64,000 bases of DNA, taken from assembly GCA_000302695.1 (NCBI GenBank), contig AMFN01000004.1, forward strand, positions 248,001-312,000, given 5' to 3'. The translations under genes and the position numbers were made by a program. Origin of the DNA: Enterobacteriaceae bacterium LSJC7 (GTDB taxonomy: Bacteria > Pseudomonadota > Gammaproteobacteria > Enterobacterales > Enterobacteriaceae). The notes below the pieces were generated by a model that saw only the letters and a list, made by a program, of their open reading frames with translations, had not been told where the DNA came from and ran no database searches. Of the stretch, positions 9,303 through 18,415 are shown piece after piece; position 1 is the stretch's first letter, and each line of letters starts with the position of its first letter.

Positions 9303-10241
9303 ATGAAAATGGTTTTGCCGGTAGAGGGCTATCGTTCTGCTTCTGAGTTTATGGAAGGGCTTCAGGGAACGCAGGGCGATATGTTCTGGCTGTACAAGCA
9401 GCAGGGCCACTGGCACGGCGGCATCCACTTTTTTGACAGTTTCGCTGCCAGCGCCGTCTGGCAAACGGGCAGCCAGACTGGCCTTAAGAGCATGACGGAT
9501 GGCAAGGTAGTTGCCCGGCGTCTTAATGATGCCTATCCCACCATTGATTACAAAGACAGGCCACACAAGTTCAGTTCTACCTTTCTGCTTATCAAATCGA
9601 CCTGCACGCCTGACAGCAATAAACCCGAACACGCCCTGGATTTTTATACACTATGGATGCAAATCGCGCCGCTTGAGGAATACAAAGAAGACGGACCGCA
9701 AAAGGAGACCGTGACGGCATCGAAATTAAGAATCAGAGAGGATAATCCGCTGGAGGGCTGGGTACGCACAGGCCTTACTGACGCGGAACAAGCGGTAGCT
9801 GAAGAAGAAAAACCAAAATACGCAGCACCGGTGCAAAAAGCCAACGACTCAATGTTACTTAAAAACAGCGTTGTTGAGATTATTGAAGAAGCCACGTTTT
9901 TGCTTGACGGCCAGCCCGCTCCCTTTGCGTTTGTGCGCGTTAAGTCTTTGCCTGCGAGAGTACGTTCAGGTGCCAGTGTAGATGAGACTGTGTGGATATC
10001 TGCTAATCCTGAGCATCTCAAGCGTGAGGAACCTTATCTCCCTGAATGGATGAAAAAAGCGCGAGAGAAAGGCGAGTTTAATAAAGTTGTACTGCCTGAA
10101 GAGGAAATCCTGGTAAAGGCCGGGGACATTATTGGGCATTTGAGTTATCTGGACTGGCCTGACAACAGCGCGCACCGTTTCAGATTTTATCACCTGCTGA
10201 CAGAGGGATTGGTTGAGAGGTGGCCGATTCGATTGCAGTAG
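9303..10241 (+). CDS. effector-like protein with M23/lysostaphin-like N-terminal region
   Basis: A 312-residue protein without signal peptide or membrane segment, beginning at an ATG with AGGGAT 8 bases upstream. Residues about 35-120 have the layout of a degenerate M23-type fold: an HWHGGIHFFD stretch, then LKSMTDGKVVARRLN, then FYTLWMQIAPL. This layout occurs in proteins linked to type VI secretion cargo (family knowledge, recalled). The usual HxH of active M23 peptidases is not present (WMQ instead), so peptidase activity is doubtful. Near the C-terminus, VKAGDIIGHLSY resembles the final strand of the same fold. Only one partner gene follows. I have no firm functional assignment. Confidence 0.5.
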   Translation: MKMVLPVEGYRSASEFMEGLQGTQGDMFWLYKQQGHWHGGIHFFDSFAASAVWQTGSQTGLKSMTDGKVVARRLNDAYPTIDYKDRPHKFSSTFLLIKSTCTPDSNKPEHALDFYTLWMQIAPLEEYKEDGPQKETVTASKLRIREDNPLEGWVRTGLTDAEQAVAEEEKPKYAAPVQKANDSMLLKNSVVEIIEEATFLLDGQPAPFAFVRVKSLPARVRSGASVDETVWISANPEHLKREEPYLPEWMKKAREKGEFNKVVLPEEEILVKAGDIIGHLSYLDWPDNSAHRFRFYHLLTEGLVERWPIRLQ

Positions 10242-10316
10242 TAGTTAATAGATATGATGGCTACTATGACGATAGATTTAATAATTTGACTGATTTTTTG
10301 CACAAGGGAGTGTTTT

Positions 10317-11180
10317 ATGAGGTGTTTTAATTGTTTGCTAATCTTTTTTGTCTCAATTAATAGCTATGCTATCGAATATACTCTATCTCCAGGGAGTAAT
10401 GGTATTGATGATGGGAATTATTATACGCTCGCAATAAGCAATGATAATGTCACGAAGCATATTGATATCGGTTTAGAAGGTAATGCATCGCATGCAACTC
10501 TTCGTGAAAAATTCTCCGTGTCTTGTCCTTGGGGGATCGCAAATGTCGCTGTAATAAGTCTGGGGCCTTTATCGATTGAAGGTAATAGTTGGATTGTTAA
10601 TTATTATGCTTTTGATGGGAATGTAAATAATATTTTTGCAAAATCTTATTTTTTTGCTAACGGATATCCAAAACAAACACCTTTATCTCTTAGTAAAACC
10701 ATTTGCCGCAGTAAGAAGGCTGGGGTAAAAAAAGGTCTTCGAACGGGTAAGGATTATATAGAGAATAATGAGATTATTGATCACGGCCCCTTTTCTCTCA
10801 AAGGAGTGGCTGATACTGATGTAAAATTTGTGCTCAATAATCATCTCGCCTTTGTAAAAGAGGATCGAAATGGTGAGGAGGTTATCGAAAATTATGAGAA
10901 CATGTATGCGATATCAACACTAGTTCAATCTGTTTTTTTTATGAAAGTCAAAGGTGAAAGTAATGTTGTAAATTTGATCTCATGGGGTGAGAAGGACAAT
11001 CCTGAATGTTATAAGGTCTATGCCTATCAGTATAATAAAAATGGTGTTATCACTGAAAATATACAGGTTAATAACGACCCTCGTCTCTATAGTTGTAATA
11101 TTAAAGATGATGGGTTTATTTATACAGATGCATCTAAAATAAAAAAATATTTAATTGATAAATATAATTTTCAGAAATAG
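10317..11180 (+). CDS. secreted protein of unknown function, possible immunity partner
   Basis: A 287-residue protein with an N-terminal signal peptide (hydrophobic residues 7-14, then SINSYA before the likely cleavage site). The rest is a soluble periplasmic-looking domain with several cysteines. I do not recognise the family. The gene is strikingly AT-rich compared with the mdc operon, which suggests recent acquisition. It starts 75 bases after the effector-like gene, with a good AAGGGAG ribosome site. Its position directly behind an effector-like gene, together with export, would fit an immunity protein for a toxin acting in the periplasm. That role is inferred from context only. Confidence 0.6.
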   Translation: MRCFNCLLIFFVSINSYAIEYTLSPGSNGIDDGNYYTLAISNDNVTKHIDIGLEGNASHATLREKFSVSCPWGIANVAVISLGPLSIEGNSWIVNYYAFDGNVNNIFAKSYFFANGYPKQTPLSLSKTICRSKKAGVKKGLRTGKDYIENNEIIDHGPFSLKGVADTDVKFVLNNHLAFVKEDRNGEEVIENYENMYAISTLVQSVFFMKVKGESNVVNLISWGEKDNPECYKVYAYQYNKNGVITENIQVNNDPRLYSCNIKDDGFIYTDASKIKKYLIDKYNFQK

Positions 11181-11389
11181 TCGGCTGGTGTAATATATAA
11201 AATATATAAGTGAGATGTGTCTGTATATTGAAGGTTGCAAAAAAATGATCTACCAGTCGGTCAATGGTAACCAGAACGGCTTTATTTTATAAAGCAAAAT
11301 CTGGTAGTTTCTCCATAACCACCAGTCGCATATTTTAAATCAGACATGGCTCTTGCTAGTATGATAAAAATTGATTTAATTTTTTCAAA

Positions 11390-11508
11390 GCAATAAGCAA
11401 TAAGCAATAAGCAATAAGCAATAAGCAATAAGCAATAAGCAATAAGCAATAAGCAATAAGCAATAAGCAATAAGCAATAAGTAATAAGCAATAAGCAATA
11501 AGCAATAA
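11390..11508. repeat. 17-copy heptanucleotide tandem repeat (GCAATAA)n
   Basis: Seventeen consecutive copies of GCAATAA run from 11390 to 11508, all identical except copy 14 (11481-11487), which reads GTAATAA. The array lies in the 624-base gene-free stretch between the AT-rich secreted protein (ends 11180) and the GPH transporter (starts 11805). Such a perfect array is prone to slipped-strand length change. On the minus strand it is read through by an 81-codon frame giving a repeating seven-residue hydrophobic unit, which I do not regard as a gene. Confidence 0.97.
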
Positions 11509-11660
11509 GGTATTTTTTTTGAATCAATAGGTTTTGTGAATGAAATGCGAGCTGATAATTTATTTTTGTAATGTCTGCCCGGACGGGAAAGTGAATTATC
11601 TTGTTATGGTCTTAAAACAAGGTTAATTCCGTGCTCGCTGCTTTTTTCAGGTAACCCAGA

Positions 11661-11697
11661 AGGTGTGAGTACATTCGCTGTGACCCGCTTCACACCT
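11661..11697. promoter_or_regulatory. CRP-binding site upstream of the beta-glucoside cluster
   Basis: TGTGACCCGCTTCACA at 11679-11694 has both half-sites of the CRP consensus exactly, six bases apart. A second inverted pair, AGGTGTGA (11661-11668) and TCACACCT (11690-11697), surrounds it and could bind another dimeric regulator such as the AraC protein encoded downstream. The site is about 110 bases before the transporter start, a suitable position for cAMP-CRP activation of a sugar operon. Confidence 0.75.
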
Positions 11698-11804
11698 CAC
11701 AACATACGACAAAAAAAGGGAAACAGCCGGACAAATAACGCAAAGTGACGGTTGCGCTGCGCTCATATACTGGTCGCCACCATAACAAAAACAGGTGCTC
11801 TACG

Positions 11805-13166
11805 ATGGCAGCAACGGAAAAACTCTCAGACAGTTACGTCGTCATTGGTGTCAAAGAAAAGGTGGGTTACGGGTTGGGTGACTTCGCCTCAAATCTTTCC
11901 TTTGGCTTTGTCTCGCTATTCCTGCTTTTCTTCTATACCGATATTTATGGCATCAGCGCGGCGCAGGCGAGCCTGATATTTGTTATCGCCCGCGTTATTG
12001 ATGCGCTTTTTAATATTCTGGTTGGTTTCTTTGTTGATAAAACGCACAGTCGTTACGGCAAGCTGCGTCCGTGGTTATTATACGGCTCGCTGCCGCTCGG
12101 CTTTTTGACGGTCTTGTGCTTTGTCAGCATCGAGAGTGAACTGAAATTCTGGTATGCCTTAATTTCCTATACCATTTATTGTCTCGCCTATACGGCAGTG
12201 AATACACCTTATTCCGCGCTCACCAACCGCCTGACGCAGCACGAAAACTCGCGCTCATCGCTTTCTGTCTATCGCTTTGTACTGGCGATTGTCGGCTACT
12301 TAATTGTCTCGACCAGCGCCGACCTGCTGATTTCGCAGTCGGACGATGCGCGTATGGGCTATGTCTTCGCGGTTTCCTGCTTTGCGCTGCTGGCAACGTT
12401 CATGTTCCTTGCCTGCTTTGGCATGACCAAAGAGCGCGTGGCGGAAGACAACAGCGGGACAGCACCAGGGCTTGCGCAAATGCTACGCGCGGTTATCAGT
12501 AACCCGCCATTGATTAACCTGTCGCTGTTTACGGTATTTTTCTACATTGCCTATACCGTGTGGATGGCGATTGCGATTTATTTCATTAAATACATCATTC
12601 TTGACGAAGGTTTTACCGCGTCATTCTTTTTTATTCAGTCTGCGGCCTATATTTTCGGCTCGATTATTTCTCAGAAAGCCATTTCGCTGATGGGCAAGAA
12701 AAACATGACCTTGCTGGCACTGCTCATTGGCGTGCTCGGCCTGCTCATGCAGTATTTTGTCGCGGGAAATAATATCTGGCTGATTATGACTGGCGTGTGT
12801 CTTTACAGTATTACGCTCGGCATGGGGTTTGTTGCCATGTGGTCAATGATTGCCGATACCGTGGAATATGCCGAGTGGCACCACGAGGTGCGCGCCGAAG
12901 GAGCGATTTACGGCTTCTTTAACTTCATTACCAAAATCGCAATGGCCATCGGCGGCGGCTGTGCTGGCTGGATGCTGGATTATTTCGGCTATAACGCCAC
13001 GGCGGTATCCACCCCGGCAGTGAATGGCATCAATCTGATGATGACGCTGTTCCCGGCGGTAATGTTTGTGTTAAGCGCGGTATTTGTCTGGTTCTATTCG
13101 CTGGATGAAAAAACCTATCGCAGCATTGTGCAGCAAATCACCCTGCGTAAGCAGAACGCGGCCTGA
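11805..13166 (+). CDS. GPH-family glycoside:cation symporter
   Basis: A 453-residue inner-membrane transporter of the glycoside-pentoside-hexuronide family (MelB, UidB and YicJ relatives), with about twelve hydrophobic segments. The GYGLGDFASN motif at the N-terminus and the cytoplasmic loop after helix 2 (DKTHSRYGKLRPW) are diagnostic. The start at 11805 gives the usual length; an upstream GTG at 11745 would add 20 atypical residues. Sixteen bases later comes a cytoplasmic GH3 glucosidase, so the substrate is probably a beta-glucoside disaccharide such as cellobiose or gentiobiose. That is inferred from the neighbour. Confidence 0.88.
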   Translation: MAATEKLSDSYVVIGVKEKVGYGLGDFASNLSFGFVSLFLLFFYTDIYGISAAQASLIFVIARVIDALFNILVGFFVDKTHSRYGKLRPWLLYGSLPLGFLTVLCFVSIESELKFWYALISYTIYCLAYTAVNTPYSALTNRLTQHENSRSSLSVYRFVLAIVGYLIVSTSADLLISQSDDARMGYVFAVSCFALLATFMFLACFGMTKERVAEDNSGTAPGLAQMLRAVISNPPLINLSLFTVFFYIAYTVWMAIAIYFIKYIILDEGFTASFFFIQSAAYIFGSIISQKAISLMGKKNMTLLALLIGVLGLLMQYFVAGNNIWLIMTGVCLYSITLGMGFVAMWSMIADTVEYAEWHHEVRAEGAIYGFFNFITKIAMAIGGGCAGWMLDYFGYNATAVSTPAVNGINLMMTLFPAVMFVLSAVFVWFYSLDEKTYRSIVQQITLRKQNAA

Positions 13167-13182
13167 AAGCAGGAGATCACTG

Positions 13183-15537
13183 ATGAAAAAAGACATTAAC
13201 GCAACCATTGCTGCTATGTCGGCGCAGGACAAAGTTGACCTGCTTACCGGCAGCGGCCTGTGGCGCACGGCCTCGTTGCCTCAGCACGGCATTCGCGACA
13301 TTGTCATGACGGATGGTACCTACGGTGTACGCTACAGCACCGCGCAGATAGATGGCGATGAAAAGTGGAGTATGGACGATTTCATCTCCGTGATTACCCA
13401 GACTGCCGACCAGACAAAGGGCGACGACGCCGACGGCAAGGGCGGTAGCGAGGCGCTGTTTAGCACCTCCAAACCTGCGACCTGCTTTCCAAATGGCTCA
13501 ACCCTGGCGTGCAGCTGGGATACGGAGCTGGTATATCAGATGGGGCAGGCGCTGGGGCGTGAATGCCAGCATATGGGCGTTGGCATTTTGCTGGGGCCAG
13601 GCATCAACATTCGCCGCACGCCGCTGGCCGGGCGCGGGTATGAATATTACGCTGAAGATCCAGTGGTGAGCGGTGACATCGCCGCCGCGCTGATAAACGG
13701 CTTACAGAGCGAAGGCGTGGGCGCGAGTCTTAAGCACTTTGCCGCCAATAACTCGGAATATCGCCGCACCGAGATGGATTCCATCATTGAGGAGCGAGCG
13801 CTGCGTGAAATCTATCTGTCGGGATTTCAGCGCGCCATTGAGAAATCGAACCCGTGGACGGTGATGTCGTCCTATAACCGCCTCAACGGTGTACAGACCT
13901 CGCAGAATGCGTTCCTGCTGTGCCAGGTGCTGCGTGACGAATGGGGCTATGACGGACTGGTGATGTCTGACTGGTATGGCATTAAGGACCGGCCTGCGTC
14001 GCTGCTGGCCGGTAATGACCTGGCGATGCCGGAAACCGCACGGGATAAAAAAACGCTGCGGGAGGCCATTGAATCGGGAGCGTTGAAGCTGGCGACGGTC
14101 GATGCCGCTTGCGCGAGAATGCTCACGCTGCTTGATAAAGTCCAAAAAAATCAGCGACCGGGAACGCAGGCAGATTTTCCGGCTCATCATGCGTTGTCGC
14201 AGAGGCTGGCGGCAGAATCCATTGTATTGCTGAAAAACGACGACGCGCTGCTGCCGTTAACGCCTGAGAAAGTGCGCCGTATTGCTGTACTTGGCAAGCC
14301 CGCGCAGGAGCCGGTGATTCAGGGCTCTGGCTGTGCAACCACCGTGCCGTACCTGCTCGACCGGCCGCTGGATGAGATTTTTGATGTTGCTGGTGCTGAT
14401 TTTAGCGTGGCGTATGCCACCGGCGCGCCGGATGACATGACGCCTGATACCCAGGCACTGGAAGAGGCGCTCGCGCTTGCGCGCACGGCTGATGTGGCGG
14501 TTATTTTTGCCAGCACTGTCGTGGGAGAAGATGGCGAAAACGGCGATCGCAAAGATCTGAATATTTTGCCGGCCCATGAACACCTGATTCGCGAAGTGGC
14601 AACGGTGCAGCCCAATGTGGTGGTGGTGCTGGCAAACAGCGATGCGGTGGTGATGCCGTGGTTGCCCCACTGTAAAGCGTTACTGGAGACTTTTTTTGCC
14701 GGCCAGGGGATGGGCCGGGCAGTGGCAGAGATTCTCTTCGGGCGGCGTAACCCGTGCGGCAAGCTGACGGTCACGGTGCCCAACACGCTCGAAGAAACGC
14801 CTGCCTGGCTGTATTATCCCGGTGAAAACCTGCGCCATTACTACGGCGAGGGACTGTTTGTTGGTTATCGCTATTATGACAAGCGCCAGCTTAAGCCACT
14901 GTTTCCGTTTGGCTTCGGGCTGAGCTATACGCAGTTTGATTACAGCAATCTGCGCCTGTCTTCATCGCGCGTGAGTGAAGGCGACAGGCTGGTAGTCAAG
15001 CTGGATGTCACTAACCGCGGCAGTATGGCAGGCAAAGAGATTGTCCAGCTGTACGTGAGTGCGCCGCAGGGTGATCTGGTGCGTGAACCCCAGGCGCTGA
15101 AGGCGTTTGCCAAAGTGGCGCTGGAGCCGGGGGAAACCCGCTGCGTTTCGCTCGATATCCGCGTGGCGGAGTTAGCCTGCTGGCATCCTGGGCTTGCCGA
15201 CTGGGTAGTGATGCCTGGCGGTTATCAGTTGCGCGTGGGCAGGTCATCGCGTGATATTGTGCTGATGGCAGATGTGGCCGTAGAAAGTGTGCCGCGCTAC
15301 GTGGCGCTTCGCGACGATAATTCGCTACAGCAGCTTATTGCTCAGCCTGCGGCGTTTGAGCGCGTGATAAAGCTGGTGGCGGCGCAAAGTCCGTTGCCTG
15401 AGGCGTGCATTAAGGAAAAACTGACGGCGCTGGCGCCAGATATGTTCTGCGGTCTGTTCATTGCGCTGACGGAGTTTCTCGGTATCGAAATTGAGCGTGA
15501 GGCACTGAATGCCGTGCTGGCAGATGAACCTTATTAA
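13183..15537 (+). CDS. GH3 family beta-glucosidase
   Basis: A 784-residue glycoside hydrolase family 3 enzyme without signal peptide, hence cytoplasmic. The order is an N-terminal TIM-barrel domain with the catalytic nucleophile Asp263 in LVMSDWYG, an alpha/beta sandwich domain (about residues 340-560, containing the GEDGENGDR loop likely to supply the acid/base), and a fibronectin-III-like C-terminal domain after the PFGFGLSYTQF junction. The length is typical of bacterial beta-glucosidases of the BglB/BglX kind. The start is fixed by AGGAG eight bases before the ATG. It should hydrolyse sugars imported by the upstream symporter. Confidence 0.93.
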   Translation: MKKDINATIAAMSAQDKVDLLTGSGLWRTASLPQHGIRDIVMTDGTYGVRYSTAQIDGDEKWSMDDFISVITQTADQTKGDDADGKGGSEALFSTSKPATCFPNGSTLACSWDTELVYQMGQALGRECQHMGVGILLGPGINIRRTPLAGRGYEYYAEDPVVSGDIAAALINGLQSEGVGASLKHFAANNSEYRRTEMDSIIEERALREIYLSGFQRAIEKSNPWTVMSSYNRLNGVQTSQNAFLLCQVLRDEWGYDGLVMSDWYGIKDRPASLLAGNDLAMPETARDKKTLREAIESGALKLATVDAACARMLTLLDKVQKNQRPGTQADFPAHHALSQRLAAESIVLLKNDDALLPLTPEKVRRIAVLGKPAQEPVIQGSGCATTVPYLLDRPLDEIFDVAGADFSVAYATGAPDDMTPDTQALEEALALARTADVAVIFASTVVGEDGENGDRKDLNILPAHEHLIREVATVQPNVVVVLANSDAVVMPWLPHCKALLETFFAGQGMGRAVAEILFGRRNPCGKLTVTVPNTLEETPAWLYYPGENLRHYYGEGLFVGYRYYDKRQLKPLFPFGFGLSYTQFDYSNLRLSSSRVSEGDRLVVKLDVTNRGSMAGKEIVQLYVSAPQGDLVREPQALKAFAKVALEPGETRCVSLDIRVAELACWHPGLADWVVMPGGYQLRVGRSSRDIVLMADVAVESVPRYVALRDDNSLQQLIAQPAAFERVIKLVAAQSPLPEACIKEKLTALAPDMFCGLFIALTEFLGIEIEREALNAVLADEPY

Positions 15538-15596
15538 CTAACGGGGGCAGCCCTTGCGGCTGCGGGTTTAAGCGAACCAACGGATGGGAGTACGGC

Positions 15597-16565
15597 GTGT
15601 TTCCCTTTTCAGTGACGCAGCGAACGGCTGCCAGCCACAGCCCGCCAGCGGCGCGCTGTGGTTATGAACTGATAGCCTTTGATGCGGAAAAACTCAACGT
15701 GTTTGCCGCTCAGGTGCGCTATTGCGAGCCGCACTGGCATGCGGCACCTGAGTTAATTACCGTGCTGGCAGGGCGTTTTGCGATTGCCGTTGGCAACCAG
15801 CTCTGGCAGCTTGAGGCGGGGGACATGCTGTATATCAACGCTGAGGCGGTGCACTCACTTAGCGCAGAGGCACCAAACAGCGAGCTGATTACCGTTCAAT
15901 TCTCGCCGTCGCTGTTTGACGTGCTGCATCCGGCACCGCGACTGGCGTTTTGCAGCCGTCAGCGAGAGGTGAGTGCGGCTGATACGCAGGTGCTGTGTGG
16001 ATTAGTACAGTTAATTATTCAACTGGTGGAGCAGGATGCACCTTTTTTGCGTATTGCTGCCATCTATACGCTGCTCGATGCGCTGGTGAAGGCGGGGGTT
16101 GACGATGCACCGCAGGAAAGCTCGCTGCGTGAAGAGGCCATGATTAAAAAGGGGCTGGATTACATTAACCAGCATTATGACAGGCCGCTATCGCTTAGCG
16201 ATGTTGCAAGCCATGCCGGCATGAGCTATTCGTGGTTTTCGCGGCTGTTTAAGAAGGTCAGCCGCCACAATTTCAAAGAATACCTGACGCTGGTGCGGCT
16301 TAATAAGGCCAAAAACCTGTTGTGCGACACCCGCACGCCCATTACGGAAATCAGCCACTGCTGCGGGTTTCAGGAGCATAAATCCCTGATTGCTGCGTTT
16401 AAAAAATACTGCGGGGGGCTGACGCCAACTGAATATCGCAAGCGCTATTTTTCACCACAAAATCCCCTCGACAGACATTTAACGTTTGCTGAAGACTGTG
16501 TGTGTTTGCCACTCAACGCCGCGCTGCTTGCGCGGGTGCGTGAACTGCTTAAATCACGTTGTTGA
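15597..16565 (+). CDS. AraC-family regulator of the beta-glucoside cluster
   Basis: A 322-residue transcription factor. An N-terminal cupin-like sensing domain (about residues 35-130, with HWHAAPELITVLAGRF and GDMLYINAEAVHSL) precedes a C-terminal AraC double helix-turn-helix (about 185-285, with SLSDVASHAGMSYSWFSRLF and the GFQEHKSLIAAFKKYCG signature). It starts with GTG at 15597 behind GGGAG. It lies 59 bases after the glucosidase gene in the same direction, so it is the likely local regulator, with the sugar or a hydrolysis product as ligand. Confidence 0.88.
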   Translation: MFPFSVTQRTAASHSPPAARCGYELIAFDAEKLNVFAAQVRYCEPHWHAAPELITVLAGRFAIAVGNQLWQLEAGDMLYINAEAVHSLSAEAPNSELITVQFSPSLFDVLHPAPRLAFCSRQREVSAADTQVLCGLVQLIIQLVEQDAPFLRIAAIYTLLDALVKAGVDDAPQESSLREEAMIKKGLDYINQHYDRPLSLSDVASHAGMSYSWFSRLFKKVSRHNFKEYLTLVRLNKAKNLLCDTRTPITEISHCCGFQEHKSLIAAFKKYCGGLTPTEYRKRYFSPQNPLDRHLTFAEDCVCLPLNAALLARVRELLKSRC

Positions 16566-16645
16566 ATAAACACCCGAGCGGGCTGCGCAGATGCTGACAA
16601 CGCCAGCAGGGAATAAATGGTCAGTTTATCCCCTGCCTACGAGTA

Positions 16646-18151
16646 CTACCTGGAAATATCAATAGCCCCGGAATCTTCGACAAAAGCAGGCTGCAAACGC
16701 TCAAGCCAGGATGCTGCGCCAGGATCGTCTTTGCAATCGAACAACTGAAACTCACTGTCGAGGCTTTCTTCATGAATGCCCATCCAGGATGCCAGTCCGT
16801 CAATAAAATTTAGACCGGATTTTGATGCGTCACATTTTCGGCTTTCACGTGCATCTGACGAGATTGTGAATAGCGGAACACTGAAGCTGTTTATACTTTC
16901 TCCGTGCATAAGCCTGATTTCTTTTTTGGTTTTTTTGTGGACCATGCCATGATCGGCAAAATAGACCATCGACCAGGTATGCTTTTCACTCTCGTATTGT
17001 TTGTTCAGCGCTGAGTGAATGGCTGCGATGACATCATCAGTTTTCCTGATGGAGTTCACATAGCAGGTAATATATTCCAGTTCCCGACGATCGGATTTGA
17101 AAGTGGCAGGATAATCGTTCACTCGCGCGCAGGGATTAGGATGAGAGCCGTAAAGATGTACCACAATAAACTTTCTTTTATCTGTCTTGTCTTTCAGCGC
17201 GTTGTTAAATTTATCAATTAGCAAAAAATCGCTAGTGTTGACAGAGTTAAAGGCACCGTACTTGGTGAAATCCCGGGAAGCGCTTTTATCTGCAATAAGC
17301 GATATTGGCGTATCAAAATCGCTGATAAACCCCTGGTTAGATAACCAATAGGTTTTAAAATCAGCAGAATTGGCCAGATCGATAATATTTTTATTGAAAT
17401 CACCGGTACCATTATTATTTCTGGTGAGCATGTTGCTTAATGAGGCAACGGTGTTACTGCCACCAGCGATTAAACCCCTTACTACTAACCCCTGGCTGGA
17501 CATAAAAGGTGAGTTTTCCAACGGGTAGCCGTAAGCATTGATATAGTCAGCTCTCACACTCTCGCCAATGACCAATACATAAGTGTCGTAGCTTTTATCA
17601 GTGACAGTAACGTTGCCCCAGTTGTTATTATAATGGGCGATTTCTTTAGAAACGTTGTGGATGTTATTGATGGAACTGTAAGACTCTTTAAAAAAGATGC
17701 TGCTATCCTGATTAAAAAAAGACAGTACGGCAAACGACAGTATGATGATATGGCTTCTGTGAAGATTGAGCTTCAGTCTTACATAGATATATCGGAATGC
17801 AATCATTGCCAGTATTAGCCCTGCAGAATAGAACAGGCTGGTGATTGTCATCTGGTCCAGAAACTCTTTTGTTTCCAGCATGTTTGTGGTCAGAACAGAG
17901 GCTATGCTTTGATAAGTCGGTAGCCCAAAAACCAGGCCTATCGGGACATATAATGCCTGTATAAGAAAAACAGGGAAGGCAATACACCAGAAAATTTTAC
18001 GTGAAAAGCTCAACATAATAATAAAACACATAAACAAAAATGCATTTCTTTCAGAGGAGCCAGCACCGATGCCTTTGAGTGTTAATTGACAAATAAAGAA
18101 CAAAAATATAACAGACAGAATGTAAGTGCAGAGTCTGACTTTTGCTGACAT
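16646..18151 (-). CDS. phosphoethanolamine transferase, sulfatase superfamily
   Basis: A 501-residue inner-membrane enzyme of the EptA/OpgE/CptA type that moves phosphoethanolamine from phosphatidylethanolamine onto a cell-envelope acceptor. Five hydrophobic segments fill the N-terminal 150 residues; the catalytic domain faces the periplasm. Metal and catalytic residues are visible: Glu197 in VIGESVRADY, nucleophile Thr234 in GGSNTVAS, Asp-His in YFADHGM, and a final His in RLMHGES. Which acceptor it modifies (lipid A, core, osmoregulated glucans) cannot be told from sequence. The gene is AT-rich relative to its surroundings and stands alone between the AraC gene and mdcR, so it was probably acquired. 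Confidence 0.85.
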   Translation of the reverse strand: MSAKVRLCTYILSVIFLFFICQLTLKGIGAGSSERNAFLFMCFIIMLSFSRKIFWCIAFPVFLIQALYVPIGLVFGLPTYQSIASVLTTNMLETKEFLDQMTITSLFYSAGLILAMIAFRYIYVRLKLNLHRSHIIILSFAVLSFFNQDSSIFFKESYSSINNIHNVSKEIAHYNNNWGNVTVTDKSYDTYVLVIGESVRADYINAYGYPLENSPFMSSQGLVVRGLIAGGSNTVASLSNMLTRNNNGTGDFNKNIIDLANSADFKTYWLSNQGFISDFDTPISLIADKSASRDFTKYGAFNSVNTSDFLLIDKFNNALKDKTDKRKFIVVHLYGSHPNPCARVNDYPATFKSDRRELEYITCYVNSIRKTDDVIAAIHSALNKQYESEKHTWSMVYFADHGMVHKKTKKEIRLMHGESINSFSVPLFTISSDARESRKCDASKSGLNFIDGLASWMGIHEESLDSEFQLFDCKDDPGAASWLERLQPAFVEDSGAIDISR

Positions 18152-18415
18152 GGCAATGATGCCTTTTTAATTTGCTGGAGTGTATTCTGGCGTGGATGGT
18201 AACAGTCTAATACCAGATTATAAATGCCTGGTTGGAGAGTTTGTACAATAATTAACTTCCGCCATTCCTAAATTTCCGTGAAATAAAAAGAAGTGAAAAT
18301 ATGTATTGTTTGGGTAAGGAGATTATTGTTTTTTCTTTAATAAAAGGTAATCGGGCGCACTGAAAAAAAGCGTTGCGGTGCAATAATTTTCAGCCTGTAC
18401 GTTATGGCGGTGAGA

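Noticed and set aside
11282-11527. An 81-codon minus-strand frame with a repeating hydrophobic heptapeptide.
   Set aside because: It is the automatic translation of the 7-bp tandem repeat, which stays open because 21 bases encode seven residues with no stop. There is no convincing ribosome site or family.
18152-18415. A possible small gene between the phosphoethanolamine transferase and mdcR.
   Set aside because: The stretch is AT-rich, with no open frame that has a ribosome site. I see nothing beyond a likely promoter for the transferase.
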